Below, piece after piece: positions 27,885-41,964 of a stretch of 64,000 nt of DNA (positions within the stretch are counted from its first letter, which is position 1; each line of letters opens with the position of its first letter). Location: NCBI GenBank assembly GCA_024803745.1, contig JANJXV010001747.1, positions 16,007 through 80,006 of the forward strand. Direction: 5' to 3'. The notes under the pieces are model-generated. The model had not been told where the DNA came from, searched no databases, and saw only the letters and a program-made list of their open reading frames with translations. Source of the stretch: Megascapheus bottae (Eukaryota; Chordata; Mammalia; Rodentia; Geomyidae). A program made the translations under genes and the position numbers.

Positions 27885-28736
27885 TTCTTTGACTTCACAA
27901 CCTCCATTCTGTGACTACACACACCTCCATTCTGTAAATTCAAACACCTCCATTGTGACTTCCCACACCTCCAATCTGAGTTCACACACCTCCGTTCTGA
28001 CTTCACACACCTCCATTCTATGACTTCACACACCTCCATTCTGTGACTTCACACACCACAATTCTGTGATTTCTCACGCCTCCATTATGAGTTCACACAC
28101 CTCCTTTCTATGACTTCACACACCTCCATTCTATGACTTCACACACCTAGATTCTGTGACTTCACACACCTCCATTCTGAGTTCACACAGCTCCATAAAA
28201 TGACTTCACACACCTCCATTCTATGATTTCACACACCTCCATTCTATGACTTCACACACCTCCATTCTGTGACTTCACATACCTCCATTCTATGACTTCA
28301 CACACCTCCATTCTGATTTCACACACCTCCATTCTTGACTCACACAACTCCATTCTGACTTCGCACACCTCCACTCTGTGGTTTCACACACCTCCATTCC
28401 ATGACTTCACACACCTCCATTCGATGACTTCACACACCTCCATTCTTTGACTTCACACACCTCCATTCTATGAGTTCACACACCTCCATTTGTGACTCTA
28501 CACACCACCTTTTTGACTTCACACACCTCCATTCTGTGATTTCACACACCTCCATTCTGTGACTTCTCACACCTTTATTGTTTGACTTCACACACCTCCA
28601 TTTTCTGACTTCACACACCTCCATTCCATGACTTCAAACACCTCCATTCTATGAGGTCTCACACCTCCATTCTATGAGTTCACAAACCTCCATTTTGACT
28701 TCACACACCTCCATTCTATGACTTCCCACACCTTCA
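27885..28736 (+). repeat. About 853-bp tandem unit, copy 2
   Basis: Second copy, running through CTATAAATTC-type, CCTAGATTCTG, TCCATAAAATG (about 28195), CATTCTTGACTC, CATTCGATGAC, GACTCTAC and CTTTATTGTTTG monomers. Private features shared with copy 1 include CATTCTTGACTCACAC and GACTTCGCACACC followed by CACTCTGTGG. The right edge is near 28736, where CTTCCCACACC replaces CTTCACACACC. Confidence 0.8.
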
Positions 28737-30847
28737 TTCTTACTTCAGAAACACCCATTCTATGACTTCACGCACTTTCATTCTATGACTTCACAAATCT
28801 CCGTTCTGTGACTTCACACACCTCCATTCTGAGTTCACACACCTCCATTCTCTGAGTTCACACACCTCCATTCTGTGACTTCACACACCTCCAATCTGTG
28901 ACTTCAAACTCCGCCATTCTGTGACTTCACACATCTCCATTCTGTGACTTCACACACCTCCATTCTATGACTTCACACACCTCCATTCTATGACTTCACA
29001 CACCGCCATTCTGTGACTTCACACACCACCATTGTTTGACTTCACACACCTCCATTTTTGGACTTCACACACCTCTATTCCATGACTTCACACATCTCCA
29101 TTTTGTGAGTTCGCACACCTCCATTTTGACTTCACACACCTCCATTCTGTGACTTCACACACCTTCATTCTACTTCAGAAACATCCATTCTATGACTTCA
29201 CACACCTCCATTCTATGACTTCACAAACCTCCATTCTGTGTCTTCACAAACCTCCATTCTGAGTTCACCCACCTCAATTCTATGACTTCACACACCCCAA
29301 TTCTGGCTTCACACACCTCCATTCTATGACTTCACACAATTCCTTTCTATAACTTCACACACCTCCATTCTTTGACTTCACACACCTTCATTGTGAGTTC
29401 ACACACCTCAATTCTATGACTTCACACACCTCCATTATGACTTCACACAGCTCCATTCTATGACTTCACATACCTCCATTCTGTGCCTTCACACACCTCC
29501 ATTCTATGACTTAAAACACCTTCATTCTTACTTCACAAACATCCATTCTATGATCACACACCTCCATTCTATGACTTCACACACCTCCATTCTATGACTT
29601 CACACACCTCCATTCAGTGACTTCACACACCTCAATTCTGTGACTTCACACACCTCCATTGTGACTTCACACACCTCCATTCTATGAGTTCACACACCTC
29701 CATTTGTGACTCTACACACCACCTTTTTGACTTCACACACCTCCATTCTGTGATTTCACACACCTCCATTCTGTGACTTCACACACCTTTATTGTTTGAC
29801 TTCACACACCTCCATTCTTTGACTTCACACACCTTTATTCCATGACTTTACACACCTCCATTCTATGAGTTCTCAGACCTTCATTCCATGAGTTCACACA
29901 TCTCCATTTTGACTTCACACACCTCCATTCTATGACTTCACACACCATCATTCTTACTTCAGAAACATCCATTCTATGCCTTCACGCACTTCCATTCTAT
30001 GACTTCACACTCCTCATTTCTGAGTTGACACACCTCCATTCTGTGATTTCACACACCTCCAATTTGACTTCACACACCCCGATTCTATGACTTCACACAC
30101 CCCCATTGTGACTTCACACACTCCATTCTATGAGTTCACACACCTCCATTCTGACTTCACACACCTCCATTCAATGACTTCACAGAGCTGCATTCTGACT
30201 TCAGACACCTCCATTTGTGACTTCACACACCACAATTTTGACTTCAAACACCTTCATTCTGTGACTTCACACAAGTCCAATCTGTGACTTCACACACCTC
30301 CATTTTGACTTCACACACTTCCATTCTTTGACTTAACACACCTGCATTCTGAGTTCACACACCTCAATTCCGTGACTTCACACACCTCAATTATCACTTC
30401 ACACACCTCCATTCTATGACTTCACAGACCTCAATTCTGTGACTTCACACACCTCCATTCTTTGACTTCACACACCTCCATTGTGAGTTCACACACCTCC
30501 ATTCTGTGACTTCACGCACCTCCATTCTGTGACTTCACACACCTCCATTCTGTGACTTCACACACCTCCATTCTATGATTTCTCACCCCTACATTCTATT
30601 AATTCACACACCTCCATTCTGTGACTTCACACATCTCCATTCTATGACTTCCCACACCTCCATTCTGTGACTTCACACACCTCCATTCTGAGTTCACAAA
30701 CCTCCATTCTGTGACTTAACGCACCTTCATTCTGTGACTTCACACACCTCCATTCTATGACTTCACACACCTCGATTCTATGACTTCACACACCTCCATT
30801 CTAAGACTTCACACACCTCCATTCTTTGACTTCACACCCCTCCATTC
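28737..30847 (+). repeat. HOR segment, patchwork of earlier parts
   Basis: It resembles 18600-19100 (AGAAACACCC, TCCGTTCTG, AAACTCCGCC), then 19240-19760 (CTACTTCAGAAAC, ATTCCTTTCTAT, CTATGATCACAC), then skips to GACTCTAC and CTTTATTGTTTG near 29700-29800. It continues with the AGAAACATCC, CACCCCGATTC, CAATTTTGAC stretch (to about 30270) and CAATTCCGTG, CTATTAATTCAC. One full HOR order is present but with at least two internal skips. Confidence 0.75.
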
Positions 30848-32734
30848 TGTGACTTCACACACCTCCATTCTATAAATTCACACACCTCCATTGTGACTTC
30901 CCACACCTCCAATCTGAGTTCACACACCTCCGTTCTGACTTCACACACCTCCATTCTATGACTTCACACACCTCCATTTTGTGACTTCACACACCACAAT
31001 TCTGTGATTTCTCACGCCTCCATTATGAGTTCACACACCTCCATTCTATGACTTCACACACCTCCATTCTATGACTTCAGACACCTAGATTCTGTGACTT
31101 CACACACCTCCATTCTGAGTTCACGCAGCTCCATAAAATGACTTCACACACCTCCATTCTTTGACTTCGCACACCTTCATTCAGACTTCACACAGCTCCA
31201 TTCTCTGACTTCCCACACCTCCATTCTATGATTTCACACACCTCCATTCTATGACTTCACACACCTCCATTCTGTGACTTCACATACCTCCATTCTATGA
31301 CTTCACACACCTCCATTCTGACTTCACACACCTCCATTCCTTGACTCACACAACTCCATTCTGACTTCACACACCTCCACTCTGTGACTTCACACACCTC
31401 CATTCCATGACTTCACACACCTCCATTCGGTGACTTCACACACCTCCATTCTTTGACTTCACACACCTCCATTCTATGAGTTCACACACCTCCATTTGTG
31501 ACTCTACACACCACCTTTTTGACTTCACACACCTCCATTCTGTGATTTCACACACCTCCATTCTGTGACTTCACACACCTTTATTGTTTGACTTCACACA
31601 CCTCCATTCTTTGACTTCACACACCTCCATTCCATGACTTCACACATCTCCATTAGATGAGATCTCACACCTCCATTCTTACTTCAGAAACATCCATTCT
31701 AATACTTCACGCACTTTCATTCTATGACTTCACAAATCTCCGTTCTGTGACTTCACACACCTCCATTCTGAGTTCACACACCTCCAATGTGAGTTCACAC
31801 ACCTCCATTCTGTGACTTCACGCACCTCCATTCTGTGACTTCACACACCTCCATTCTGTGACTTCACACACCTCCATTCTATGATTTCTCACCCCTACAT
31901 TCTATTAATTCACACACCTCCATTCTGTGACTTCAAACTCCGCCATTCTGTGACTTCACACATCTCCATTCTGTGACTTCACACACCTCCATTCTATGAC
32001 TTCACACACCTCCATTCTGTGACCTCACACACCTCCATTCTGTGACTTCACACACCTCCATTTTGACTTCACACACTTCCATTCGTTGACTTCACACACC
32101 GCCATTCTGTGACTTCACACACCACCATTGTTTGACTTCACACACCTCCATTTTTGGACTTCACACACCTCTATTCCATGACTTCACACATCTCCATTTT
32201 ATGAGTTCGCACACCTCCATTTTGACTTCACACACCTCCATTCTGTGACTTCACACACCTTCATTCTACTTCAGAAACATCCATTCTATGACTTCACAAA
32301 CCTCCATTCTATGACTTCACAAACCTCCATTCTGTGTCTTCACAAACCTCCATTCTGAGTTCACCCACCTCAATTCTGTGACTTCACACACCCCAATTCT
32401 GGCTTCACACACCTCCATTCTATGACTTCACACAATTCCTTTCTATGACTTTACACACCTCCATTCTTTGACTTCACACACCTTCATTGTGAGTTCACAC
32501 ACCTCAATTCTATGACTTCACACACCTCCATTATGACTTCACACAGCTCCATTCTATGACTTCACATACCTCCATTCTGTGCCTTCACACACCTCCATTC
32601 TATGATTTAAAACACCTTCATTCTTACTTCACAAACATCCATTCTATGATCACACACCTCCATTCTATGACTTCACACACCTCCATTCTATGACTTCACA
32701 CACCTCCATTCAGTGACTTCACACACCTCAATTC
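30848..32734 (+). repeat. 1,887-bp tandem unit, copy 1
   Basis: First copy of a 1,887-bp unit. Anchors: AAATTCACAC at 30874 and 32761, and ACTTCAGAAACATCC at 31681 and 33568. The unit is a shortened HOR: near 31760-31930 the order goes CATTCTGAGTTC, CAATGTGAG, CTACATTCTATTAATTC, AAACTCCGCC, bringing the CTATTAATTC landmark next to one that is normally about 1.5 kb away. The private monomers CATTAGATGAG (about 31653) and CATTCTAATAC (about 31698) occur in both copies and nowhere else that I saw. Confidence 0.87.
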
Positions 32735-34642
32735 TGTGACTTCACACACCTCCATTCTATAAATTCACACACCTCCATTGTGACTTCCCACACCTCCAAT
32801 CTGAGTTCACACACCTCCGTTCTGACTTCACACACCTCCATTCTATGACTTCACACACCTCCATTTTGTGACTTCACACACCACAATTCTGTGATTTCTC
32901 ACGCCTCCATTATGAGTTCACACACCTCCATTCTATGACTTCACACACCTCCATTCTATGACTTCAGACACCTAGATTCTGTGACTTCACACACCTCCAT
33001 TCTGAGTTCACGCAGCTCCATAAAATGACTTCACACACCTCCATTCTTTGACTTCGCACACCTTCATTCAGACTTCACACAGCTCCATTCTCTGACTTCC
33101 CACACCTCCATTCTATGATTTCACACACCTCCATTCTATGACTTCACACACCTCCATTCTGTGACTTCACATACCTCCATTCTATGACTTCACACACCTC
33201 CATTCTGACTTCACACACCTCCATTCCTTGACTCACACAACTCCATTCTGACTTCACACACCTCCACTCTGTGACTTCACACACCTCCATTCCATGACTT
33301 CACACACCTCCATTCGATGACTTCACACACCTCCATTCTTTGACTTCACACACCTCCATTCTATGAGTTCACACACCTCCATTTGTGACTCTACACACCA
33401 CCTTTTTGACTTCACACACCTCCATTCTGTGATTTCACACACCTCCATTCTGTGACTTCACACACATTTATTGTTTGACTTCACACACCTCCATTCTTTG
33501 ACTTCACACACCTCCATTCCATGACTTCACACATCTCCATTAGATGAGATCTCACACCTCCATTCTTACTTCAGAAACATCCATTCTAATACTTCACGCA
33601 CTTTCATTCTATGACTTCACAAATCTCCGTTCTGTGACTTCACACACCTCCATTCTGAGTTCACACACCTCCAATGTGAGTTCACACACCTCCATTCTGT
33701 GACTTCACGCACCTCCATTCTGTGACTTCACACACCTCCATTCTGTGACTTCACACACCTCCATTCTATGATTTCTCACCCCTACATTCTATTAATTCAC
33801 ACACCTCCATTCTGTGACTTCAAACTCCGCCATTCTGTGACTTCACACATCTCCATTCTGTGACTTCACACACCTCCATTCTATGACTTCACACACCTCC
33901 ATTCTGTGACCTCACACACCTCCATTCTGTGACTTCACACACCTCCATTTTGACTTCACACACTTCCATTCGTTGACTTCACACACCGCCATTCTGTGAC
34001 TTCACACACCACCATTGTTTGACTTCACACACCTCCATTTTTGGACTTCACACACCTCTATTCCATGACTTCACACATCTCCATTTTATGAGTTCGCACA
34101 CCTCCATTTTGACTTCACACACCTCCATTCTGTGACTTCACACACCTTCATTCTACTTCAGAAACATCCATTCTATGACTTCACAAACCTCCATTCTATG
34201 ACTTCACAAACCTCCATTCTGTGTCTTCACAAACCTCCATTCTGAGTTCACCCACCTCAATTCTGTGACTTCACACACCCCAATTCTGGCTTCACACACC
34301 TCCATTCTATGACTTCACACAATTCCTTTCTATGACTTTACACACCTCCATTCTTTGACTTCACACACCTTCATTGTGAGTTCACACACCTCAATTCTAT
34401 GACTTCACACACCTCCATTATGACTTCACACAGCTCCATTCTATGACTTCACATACCTCCATTCTGTGCCTTCACACACCTCCATTCTATGATTTAAAAC
34501 ACCTTCATTCTTACTTCACAAACATCCATTCTATGATCACACACCTCCATTCTATGACTTCACACACCTCCATTCTATGACTTCACACACCTCCATTCAG
34601 TGACTTCACACACCTCAATTCTGTGACTTCACACACCTCCAT
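32735..34642 (+). repeat. 1,887-bp tandem unit, copy 2
   Basis: Second copy, leaving the unit at about 34642, where CATTCTATAAATTC is replaced by CATTATGAC and the long HOR order resumes. Known differences from copy 1 include CATTCGGTGAC (about 31429) versus CATTCGATGAC, and CACACCTTTATTG versus CACACATTTATTG (about 33468). Its right half is also the left half of the 2,258-bp relation described next, so the two events are nested in time. Confidence 0.87.
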
Positions 34643-36072
34643 TATGACTTCACACACCTCCATTCTATGACTTCACACGCCTCCATTCTATGACTTCACA
34701 CCTCCATTCTGTGACTTCACACACCTCCATTCTGAGTTCACACACCTCCATTCTGTGACTTCACACACCTCAATTCTCACTTCACACAGCTTCATTCTAT
34801 GACTTCACACACCTCCATACTGTGACTTCACACACCTCCATTCTATGATTTCACACACCTCCATTGTGACTTCACACACCTCCATTCTATGAGTTCACAC
34901 ACCTCCATTTGTGACTCTACACACCACCTTTTTGACTTCACACACCTCCATTCTGTGATTTCACACACCTCCATTCTGTGACTTCACACACCTTTATTGT
35001 TTGACTTCACACACCTGCATTTTTTGACTTCACACACCTTTATTCCATGACTTTACACACCTCCATTCTATGAGTTCTCAGACCTTCATTCTATGAGTTC
35101 ACACACCTCCATTTTGACTTCACACACCTCCATTCTATGACTTCACACACCTTCATTCTTACTTCAGAAACATCCATTCTATGACTTCACGCACTTCCAT
35201 TCTATGACTTCACACTCCTCATTTCTGAGTTGACACACCTCCATTCTGTGATTTCACACACCTCCAATTTGACTTCACACACACCGATTCTATGACTTCA
35301 CACACCCCCATTGTGACTTCACACACTCCATTCTATGAGTTCACACACCTCCATTCTGACTTCACACACCTCCATTCAATGACTTCACAGAGCTGCATTC
35401 TGACTTCAGACACCTCCATTTGTGACTTCACACACCACAATTTTGACTTCAAACACCTTCATTCTGTGACTTCACACACCTCCATTCTGTGACTTCACAC
35501 ACCTCCATTTTGACTTCACACACTTCCATTCTTTGACTTAACACACCTGCATTCTGTGACTTCACACACCACAATTGTTTGACTTCACACACCTATATTC
35601 TTGGACTTCACACACCTCCATTCCATGACTTCACACACCATTTTATGAGTTCACACACCTCCATTTTGACTTCACACACCTTCATTCTATGAGATCTCAC
35701 ACCTCCATTCTATGAGTTCACACACCTCCATTTTGACTTCACACACCTCCATTCTATGACTTCACACACCTTCATTCTTACTTCAGAAACATCCATTCTA
35801 TGACTTCACGCACTTTCATTCTATGACTTCACAAATCTCCGTTCTGTGACTTCACACACCTCCATTCTGAGTTCACACACCTCCATTCTCTTAGTTCACA
35901 CACCTCCATTCTGTGACTTAAAACACTTCCATTCTATGACTCCACAGAACTCCATTCTGTGGCTTCACACAACTTTATTGTTTGACTTCACACACCTCCA
36001 TTCTGGGACTTCACACACCTCCATTGTGAGTTCACACACCTCCCTTCTGTGACTTCACACACCTCCAATCTC
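33815..36072 (+). repeat. 2,258-bp tandem unit, copy 1
   Basis: About 33815-35554 recurs at 36073-37812. Anchors: CTCCGCC at 33825 and 36083, CTGTGACTTC at 34621 and 36879, and an identical open frame at 35292 and 37550. The copies part after ACACCTGCATTCTG at about 35555 and 37813. The part of this copy that has no partner (35555-36072) carries the AGAAACATCC, TCCGTTCTG, TGTGGCTTC segment that recurs 3,408 bp further on. Confidence 0.85.
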
Positions 36073-37812
36073 TGACTTCAAACTCCGCCATTCTGTGACT
36101 TCACACATCTCCATTCTGTGACTTCACACACCTCCATTCTATGACTTCACACACCTCCATTCTGTGACCTCACACACCTCCATTCTGTGACTTCACACAT
36201 ATCCATTTTGACTTCACACACTTCCATTCGTTGACTTCACACACCGCCATTCTGTGACTTCACACACCACCATTGTTTGACTTCACACACCTCCATTTTT
36301 GGACTTCACACACCTCTATTCCATGACTTCACACATCTCCATTTTATGAGTTCGCACACCTCTATTTTGACTTCACACACCTCCATTCTGTGACTTCACA
36401 GACCTTCATTCTACTTCAGAAACATCCATTCTATGACTTCACACACCTCCATTCTATGACTTCACAAACCTCCATTCTGTGTCTTCACAAACCTCCATTC
36501 TGAGTTCACCCACCTCAATTCTGTGACTTCACACACCCCAATTCTGGCTTCACACACCTCCATTCTATGACTTCACACAATTCCTTTCTATGACTTCACA
36601 CACCTCCATTCTTTGACTTCACACACCTTCATTGTGAGTTCACACACCTCAATTCTATGACTTCACACACCTCCATTATGACTTCACACAGCTCCATTCT
36701 ATGACTTCACATACCTCCATTCTGTGCCTTCACACACCTCCATTCTATGACTTAAAACACCTTCATTCTTACTTCACAAACATCCATTCTATGATCACAC
36801 ACCTCCATTCTATGACTTCACACACCTCCATTCTATGACTTCACACACCTCCATTCAGTGACTTCACACACCTCAATTCTGTGACTTCACACACCTCCAT
36901 TATGACTTCACACACCTCCATTCTATGACTTCACACGCCTCCATTCTATGACTTCACACCTCCATTCTGTGACTTCACACACCTCCATTCTGAGTTTACA
37001 CATCTCCATTCTGTGACTTCACACACCTCAATTCTCACTTCACACAGCTTCATTCTATGACTTCACACACCTCCATACTGTGACTTCACACACCTCCATT
37101 CTATGATTTCACACACCTCCATTGTGACTTCACACACCTCCATTCTATGAGTTCACACACCTCCATTTGTGACTCTACACACCACCTTTTTGACTTCACA
37201 CACCTCCATTCTGTGATTTCACACACCTCCATTCTGTGACTTCACACACCTTTATTGTTTGACTTCACACACCTGCATTTTTTGACTTCACACACCTTTA
37301 TTCCATGACTTTACACACCTCCATTCTATGAGTTCTCAGACCTTCATTCTATGAGTTCACACACCTCCATTTTGACTTTACACACCTCCATTCTATGACT
37401 TCACACACCTTCATTCTTACTTCAGAAACATCCATTCTATGACTTCACGCACTTCCATTCTATGACTTCACACTCCTCATTTCTGAGTTGACACACCTCC
37501 ATTCTGTGATTTCACACACCTCCAATTTGACTTCACACACCCCGATTCTATGACTTCACACACCCCCATTGTGACTTCACACACTCCATTCTATGAGTTC
37601 ACACACCTCCATTCTGACTTCACACACCTCCATTCAATGACTTCACAGAGCTGCATTCTGACTTCAGACACCTCCATTTGTGACTTCACACACCACAATT
37701 TTGACTTCAAACACCTTCATTCTGTGACTTCACACACCTCCATTCTGTGACTTCACACACCTCCATTTTGACTTCACACACTTCCATTCTTTGACTTAAC
37801 ACACCTGCATTC
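36073..37812 (+). repeat. 2,258-bp tandem unit, copy 2
   Basis: Second copy, covering AAACTCCGCC, CATTCGTTGAC, CTACTTCAGAAAC, ATTCCTTTCTATG, CTATGATCACAC, CTTTATTGTTTG, AGAAACATCC, CACCCCGATTC and CAATTTTGAC. It differs from copy 1 at scattered single bases, for example CACACATATCC (about 36197), TCACAGACC (about 36400) and TGAGTTTACAC (about 36994). Confidence 0.85.
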
Positions 37813-39679
37813 TGAGTTCACACACCTCAATTCCGTGACTTCACACACCTCAATTATCACTTCACACACCTCCATTCTATGACTTCACAGACCTCAATTC
37901 TGTGACTTCACACATCTCCATTCTTTGACTTCACACACCTCCATTGTGAGTTCACACACCTCCATTCTGTGACTTCACGCACCTCTATTCTGTGACTTCA
38001 CACACCTCCATTCTGTGACTTCACACACCTCCATTCTATGATTTCTCACCCCTACATTCTATTAATTCACACACCTCCATTCTGTGACTTCACAAAACTC
38101 CATTCTATGACTTCCCACACATCCATTCTGTGACTTCACACACCTCCATTCTGAGTTCACAAACCTCCATTCTGTGACTTAACGCACCTTCATTCTGTGA
38201 CTTCACACACCTCCATTCTATGACTTCACACACCTCCATTCTATGACTTCACACACCTCCATTCTTTGACTTCACACCCCTCCATTCTGTGACTTCACAC
38301 ACCTCCATTCCATAAATTCAGACACCTCCATTGTGACTTCCCACACCTCCAATCTGAGTTCACACACCTCCGTTCTGACTTCATACACCTCCTTTCTATG
38401 ACTTCACACACCTCCATTCTGTGACTTCACACACCACAATTCTGTGATTTCTCACGCCTCCATTATGAGTTCACACACCTCCATTCTATGACTTCACACA
38501 CCTCCATTCTATGACTTCACACACCTAGATTCTGTGACTTCACACACCTCCATTCTGAGTTCACACAGCTCCATAAAATGACTTCACACACCTCCATTCT
38601 TTGACTTCGCACACCTCCATTCAGACTTCACACAGCTCCGTTCTCTGACTTCCCACACCTCCATTCTATGATTTCACACACCTCCATTCTATGACTTCAC
38701 ACACCTCCATTCTGTGACTTCACATACCTCCATTCTATGACTTCACACACCTCCATTCTGACTTCACACACCTCCATTCCTTGACTGACACAACTCCATT
38801 CTGACTTCACACACCTCCACTCTGTGACTTCACACACCTCCATTCCATGACTTCACACACCTCCATTCGATGACTTCACACACCTCCATTCTTTGACTTC
38901 ACACACCTCCATTCTATGAGTTCACACACCTCCATTTGTGACTCTACACACCACCTTTTTGACTTCACACACCTCCATTCTGTGATTTCACACACCTCCA
39001 TTCTGTGACTTCACACACCTTTATTGTTTGACTTCACACACCTCCATTCTTTGACTTCACACACCTCCATTCCATGACTTCACACACCTCCATTCTATGA
39101 GATCTCACACCTCCATTCTATGAGTTCACACACCTCCATTTTGACTTCACACACCTCCATTCTATGACTTCACACACCTTCATTCTTACTTCAGAAACAT
39201 CCATTCTATGACTTCACGCACTTGCCTTCTATGACTTCACAAATCTCCGTTCTGTGACTTCACACACCTCCATTCTGAGTTCACACACCTCCATTTTCTT
39301 AGTTCACACACCTCCATTCTGTGACTTAACACACTTCCATTCTATGGCTCCACAGAACTCCATTCTGTGGCTTCACACAACTTTATTGTTTGACTTCACA
39401 CACCTCCATTCTGGGACTTCACACACCTCCATTGTGAGTTCACACACCTCCCTTCTGTGACTTCACACACCTCCAATCTCTGACTTCAAACTCCGCCATT
39501 CTGTGACTTCACACATCTCCATTCTGTGACTTCACACACCTCCATTCTATGACTTCACACACCTCCATTCTGTGACCTCACATACCTCCATTCTGTGACT
39601 TCACACACCTCCATTTTGACTTCACACACTTCCATTCTGTGACTTCACACACCTCCATTTTGACTTCACACACTTCCAT
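37813..39679 (+). repeat. HOR segment related to 30351-31640 and 35690-36210
   Basis: The left part follows 30351-31640 at an offset of about 7,440-7,463 (CAATTCCGTG, CAATTATCAC, CTATTAATTCAC, TTAACGCACC, TCCATAAAATG near 38572). The right part follows 35690-36210 at an offset of exactly 3,408 (GAGATCTCAC at 35691 and 39099). Near 39600-39690 the pair CATTTTGAC, ACTTCCATTC is doubled (ACTTCCATTCTGTG then ACTTCCATTCGTTG), a small local gain of about two monomers. Confidence 0.75.
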
Positions 39680-41076
39680 TCGTTGACTTCACACACCGCC
39701 ATTTTTGGACTTCACACACCTCTATTCCATGACTTCACACATCTCAATTTTATGAGTTCGCACACCTCCATTTTGACTTCACACACCTCCATTCTGTGAC
39801 TTCACACACCTTCATTCTACTTCAGAAACATCCATTCTATGACTTCACACACCTCCATTCTATGACTTCACAAACCTCCATTCTGTGTCTTCACAAACCT
39901 CCATTCTGGGTTCACCCACGTCAATTCTGTGACTTCACACACCCCAATTCTGGCTTCACACACCTCCATTCTATGACTTCACACAATTCCTTTCTATGAC
40001 TTCACACACCTCCATTCTTTGACTTCACACACCTTCATTGTGAGTTCACACACCTCAATTCTATGACTTCACACACCTCCATTATGACTTCACACAGCTC
40101 CATTCTATGACTTCACATAACTCCATTCTGTGCCTTCACACACCTCCATTCTATGACTTAAAACACCTTCATTCTTACTTCACAAACATCCATTCTATGA
40201 TCACACACCTCAATTCTATGACTTCACACACCTCCATTCTATGACTTCACACACCTCCATTCAGTGACTTCACACACCTCCATTCTGTGACTTCACACAC
40301 CTCCATTGTGAGTTCACACACCTCCATTCTATGACTTCACATGCCTCCATTCTATGACTTCACACCTCCATTCTGTGACTTCACACACCTCCATTCTGAG
40401 TTCACACACCTCCATTCTGTGACTTCAAACACCTCAATTCTCACTTCACACAGCTTCATTCTATGACTACACACACCTCCATACTGTGACTTCACACACC
40501 TCCATTCTATGATTTCACACACCTCCATTGTGACTTCACACACCTCCATTCTATGAGTTCACACACCTCCATTTGTGACTCTACACACCACCTTTTTGAC
40601 TTCACACACCTCCATTCTGTGATTTCACACACCTCCATTCTGTGACTTCACACACCTTTATTGTTTGACTTCACACACCTGCATTCTTTGACTTCACACA
40701 CCTTTATTCCATGACTTCACACACCTCCATTCTATGAGTTCTCAGACCTTCATTCTATGAGTTCACACACCTCCATTTTGACTTCACACACCTCCATTCT
40801 ATGACGTCACACACCTTCATTCTTACTTCAGAAACATCCATTCTATGACTTCACGCACTTCCATTCTATGACTTCACACTCCTCATTTCTGAGTTGACAC
40901 ACCTCCATTCTGTGATTTCACACACCTCCAATTTGACTTCACACACCCCGATTCTATGACTTCACACACCCCCATTGTGACTTCACACACTCCATTCTAT
41001 GAGTGCACACACCTCCATTCTGACTTCACACACCTCCATTCAATGACTTCACAGAGCTGCATTCTGACTTCAGACA
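39680..41076 (+). repeat. 4,098-bp offset unit, copy 1
   Basis: This recurs at 43778-45175, offset 4,098 (anchor ACCGCCATTTTTGG at 39695 and 43793). It also resembles 49530-50500. Private shared variants: CACATCTCAATTTTATG and CATTCTGGGTTCACCC. The copy ends at about 41076, where CATTTGTGAC of the other copy is replaced by CATTCTATGAG, a junction into a different HOR phase. Confidence 0.82.
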
Positions 41077-41964
41077 CCTCCATTCTATGAGTTCACACAC
41101 CTCCATTCGATGCCTTCACACACCTCCATTCTTTGACTTCACACACATCCATTCTATGAGTTCACACACCTCCATTTGTGACTCTACACACCACCTTTTG
41201 ACTTCACACAACTCCATTCTGTGATTTCACACACCTCCATTCTGTGACTTCACACACCTTTATTGTTTGACTTCACACACCTCCATTCTTTGACTTCACA
41301 CACCTCCATTCCATGACTTCACACACCTCCATTCTATGAGGTCTCACACCTCCATTCTATGAGTTCACACACCTCCATTTTGACTTCACACACCTCCATT
41401 CTATGACGTCACACACCTTCATTCTTACTTCAGAAACATCCATTCTATGACTTCACGCACTTCCATTCTATGACTGCAGAAAGCTCCGTTCTGTGACTTC
41501 ACACACCTCCATTCTGAGTTCACACACCTCCATTCTCTGAGGTCACACACCTCCATTCTGTGACTTAACACACCTCCATTCTATGACTTCACAGACCTCC
41601 ATTCTGTGACTTCACACACCGTTATTGTTTGACTTCACACACCTCCATTCTGGGACTTCACACACCTCCATTGTGAGTTCACACACCTCCATTCTATGAC
41701 TTCACACACCTCCATTCTATGACTTCACACCTCCATTCTGTGACTTCACACACCTCCATTCTGAGTTCACACACCTCCATTCTGTGACTTCACACACCTC
41801 AATTCTCACTTCACACAGCTTCATTCTATGATTTCACACACCTCCATACTGTGACTTCACACACCTCCATTCTATGATTTCACACACCTCCATTGTGACT
41901 TCACACACCTCCATTCTATGAGTACACACACCTCCATTGTGACTTCACACACCTCAATTCTGGC
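41077..41964 (+). repeat. Junction segment, HOR phase change
   Basis: The order here runs CATTCGATGCC, GACTCTAC, CTTTATTGTTTG, CTATGAGGTCTC, TGACGTCA (41404-41411), CTTACTTCAG, ACTGCAGAAAGC, CTGAGGTCAC, CGTTATTGTTTG and CATTCTGGGAC. It then skips to the ACTTCACACCTCC and CAATTCTCAC part at about 41720. A triple of CAATTCTGG/CAATTCTGTG/CAATTCTTG monomers at 41950-42010 is unusual. No gene. Confidence 0.72.

Noticed and set aside
28430..28624. 64-codon - strand frame, and a 65-codon one at 40352-40549
   Set aside because: The complement of the monomer has ATGGAGGTGTGTGAAGTC, giving repeated Met-Glu-Val-Cys-Glu-Val. The frame is open only where CTATG variants that encode TAG on this strand are out of frame. 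There are no coding features.
35846..36052. 68-codon + strand frame, with relatives at 39254-39460, 39796-39999, 43894-44097 and 49633-49836
   Set aside because: The amino acid pattern is the monomer translated in shifting frames. Similarity between copies matches the DNA duplications.
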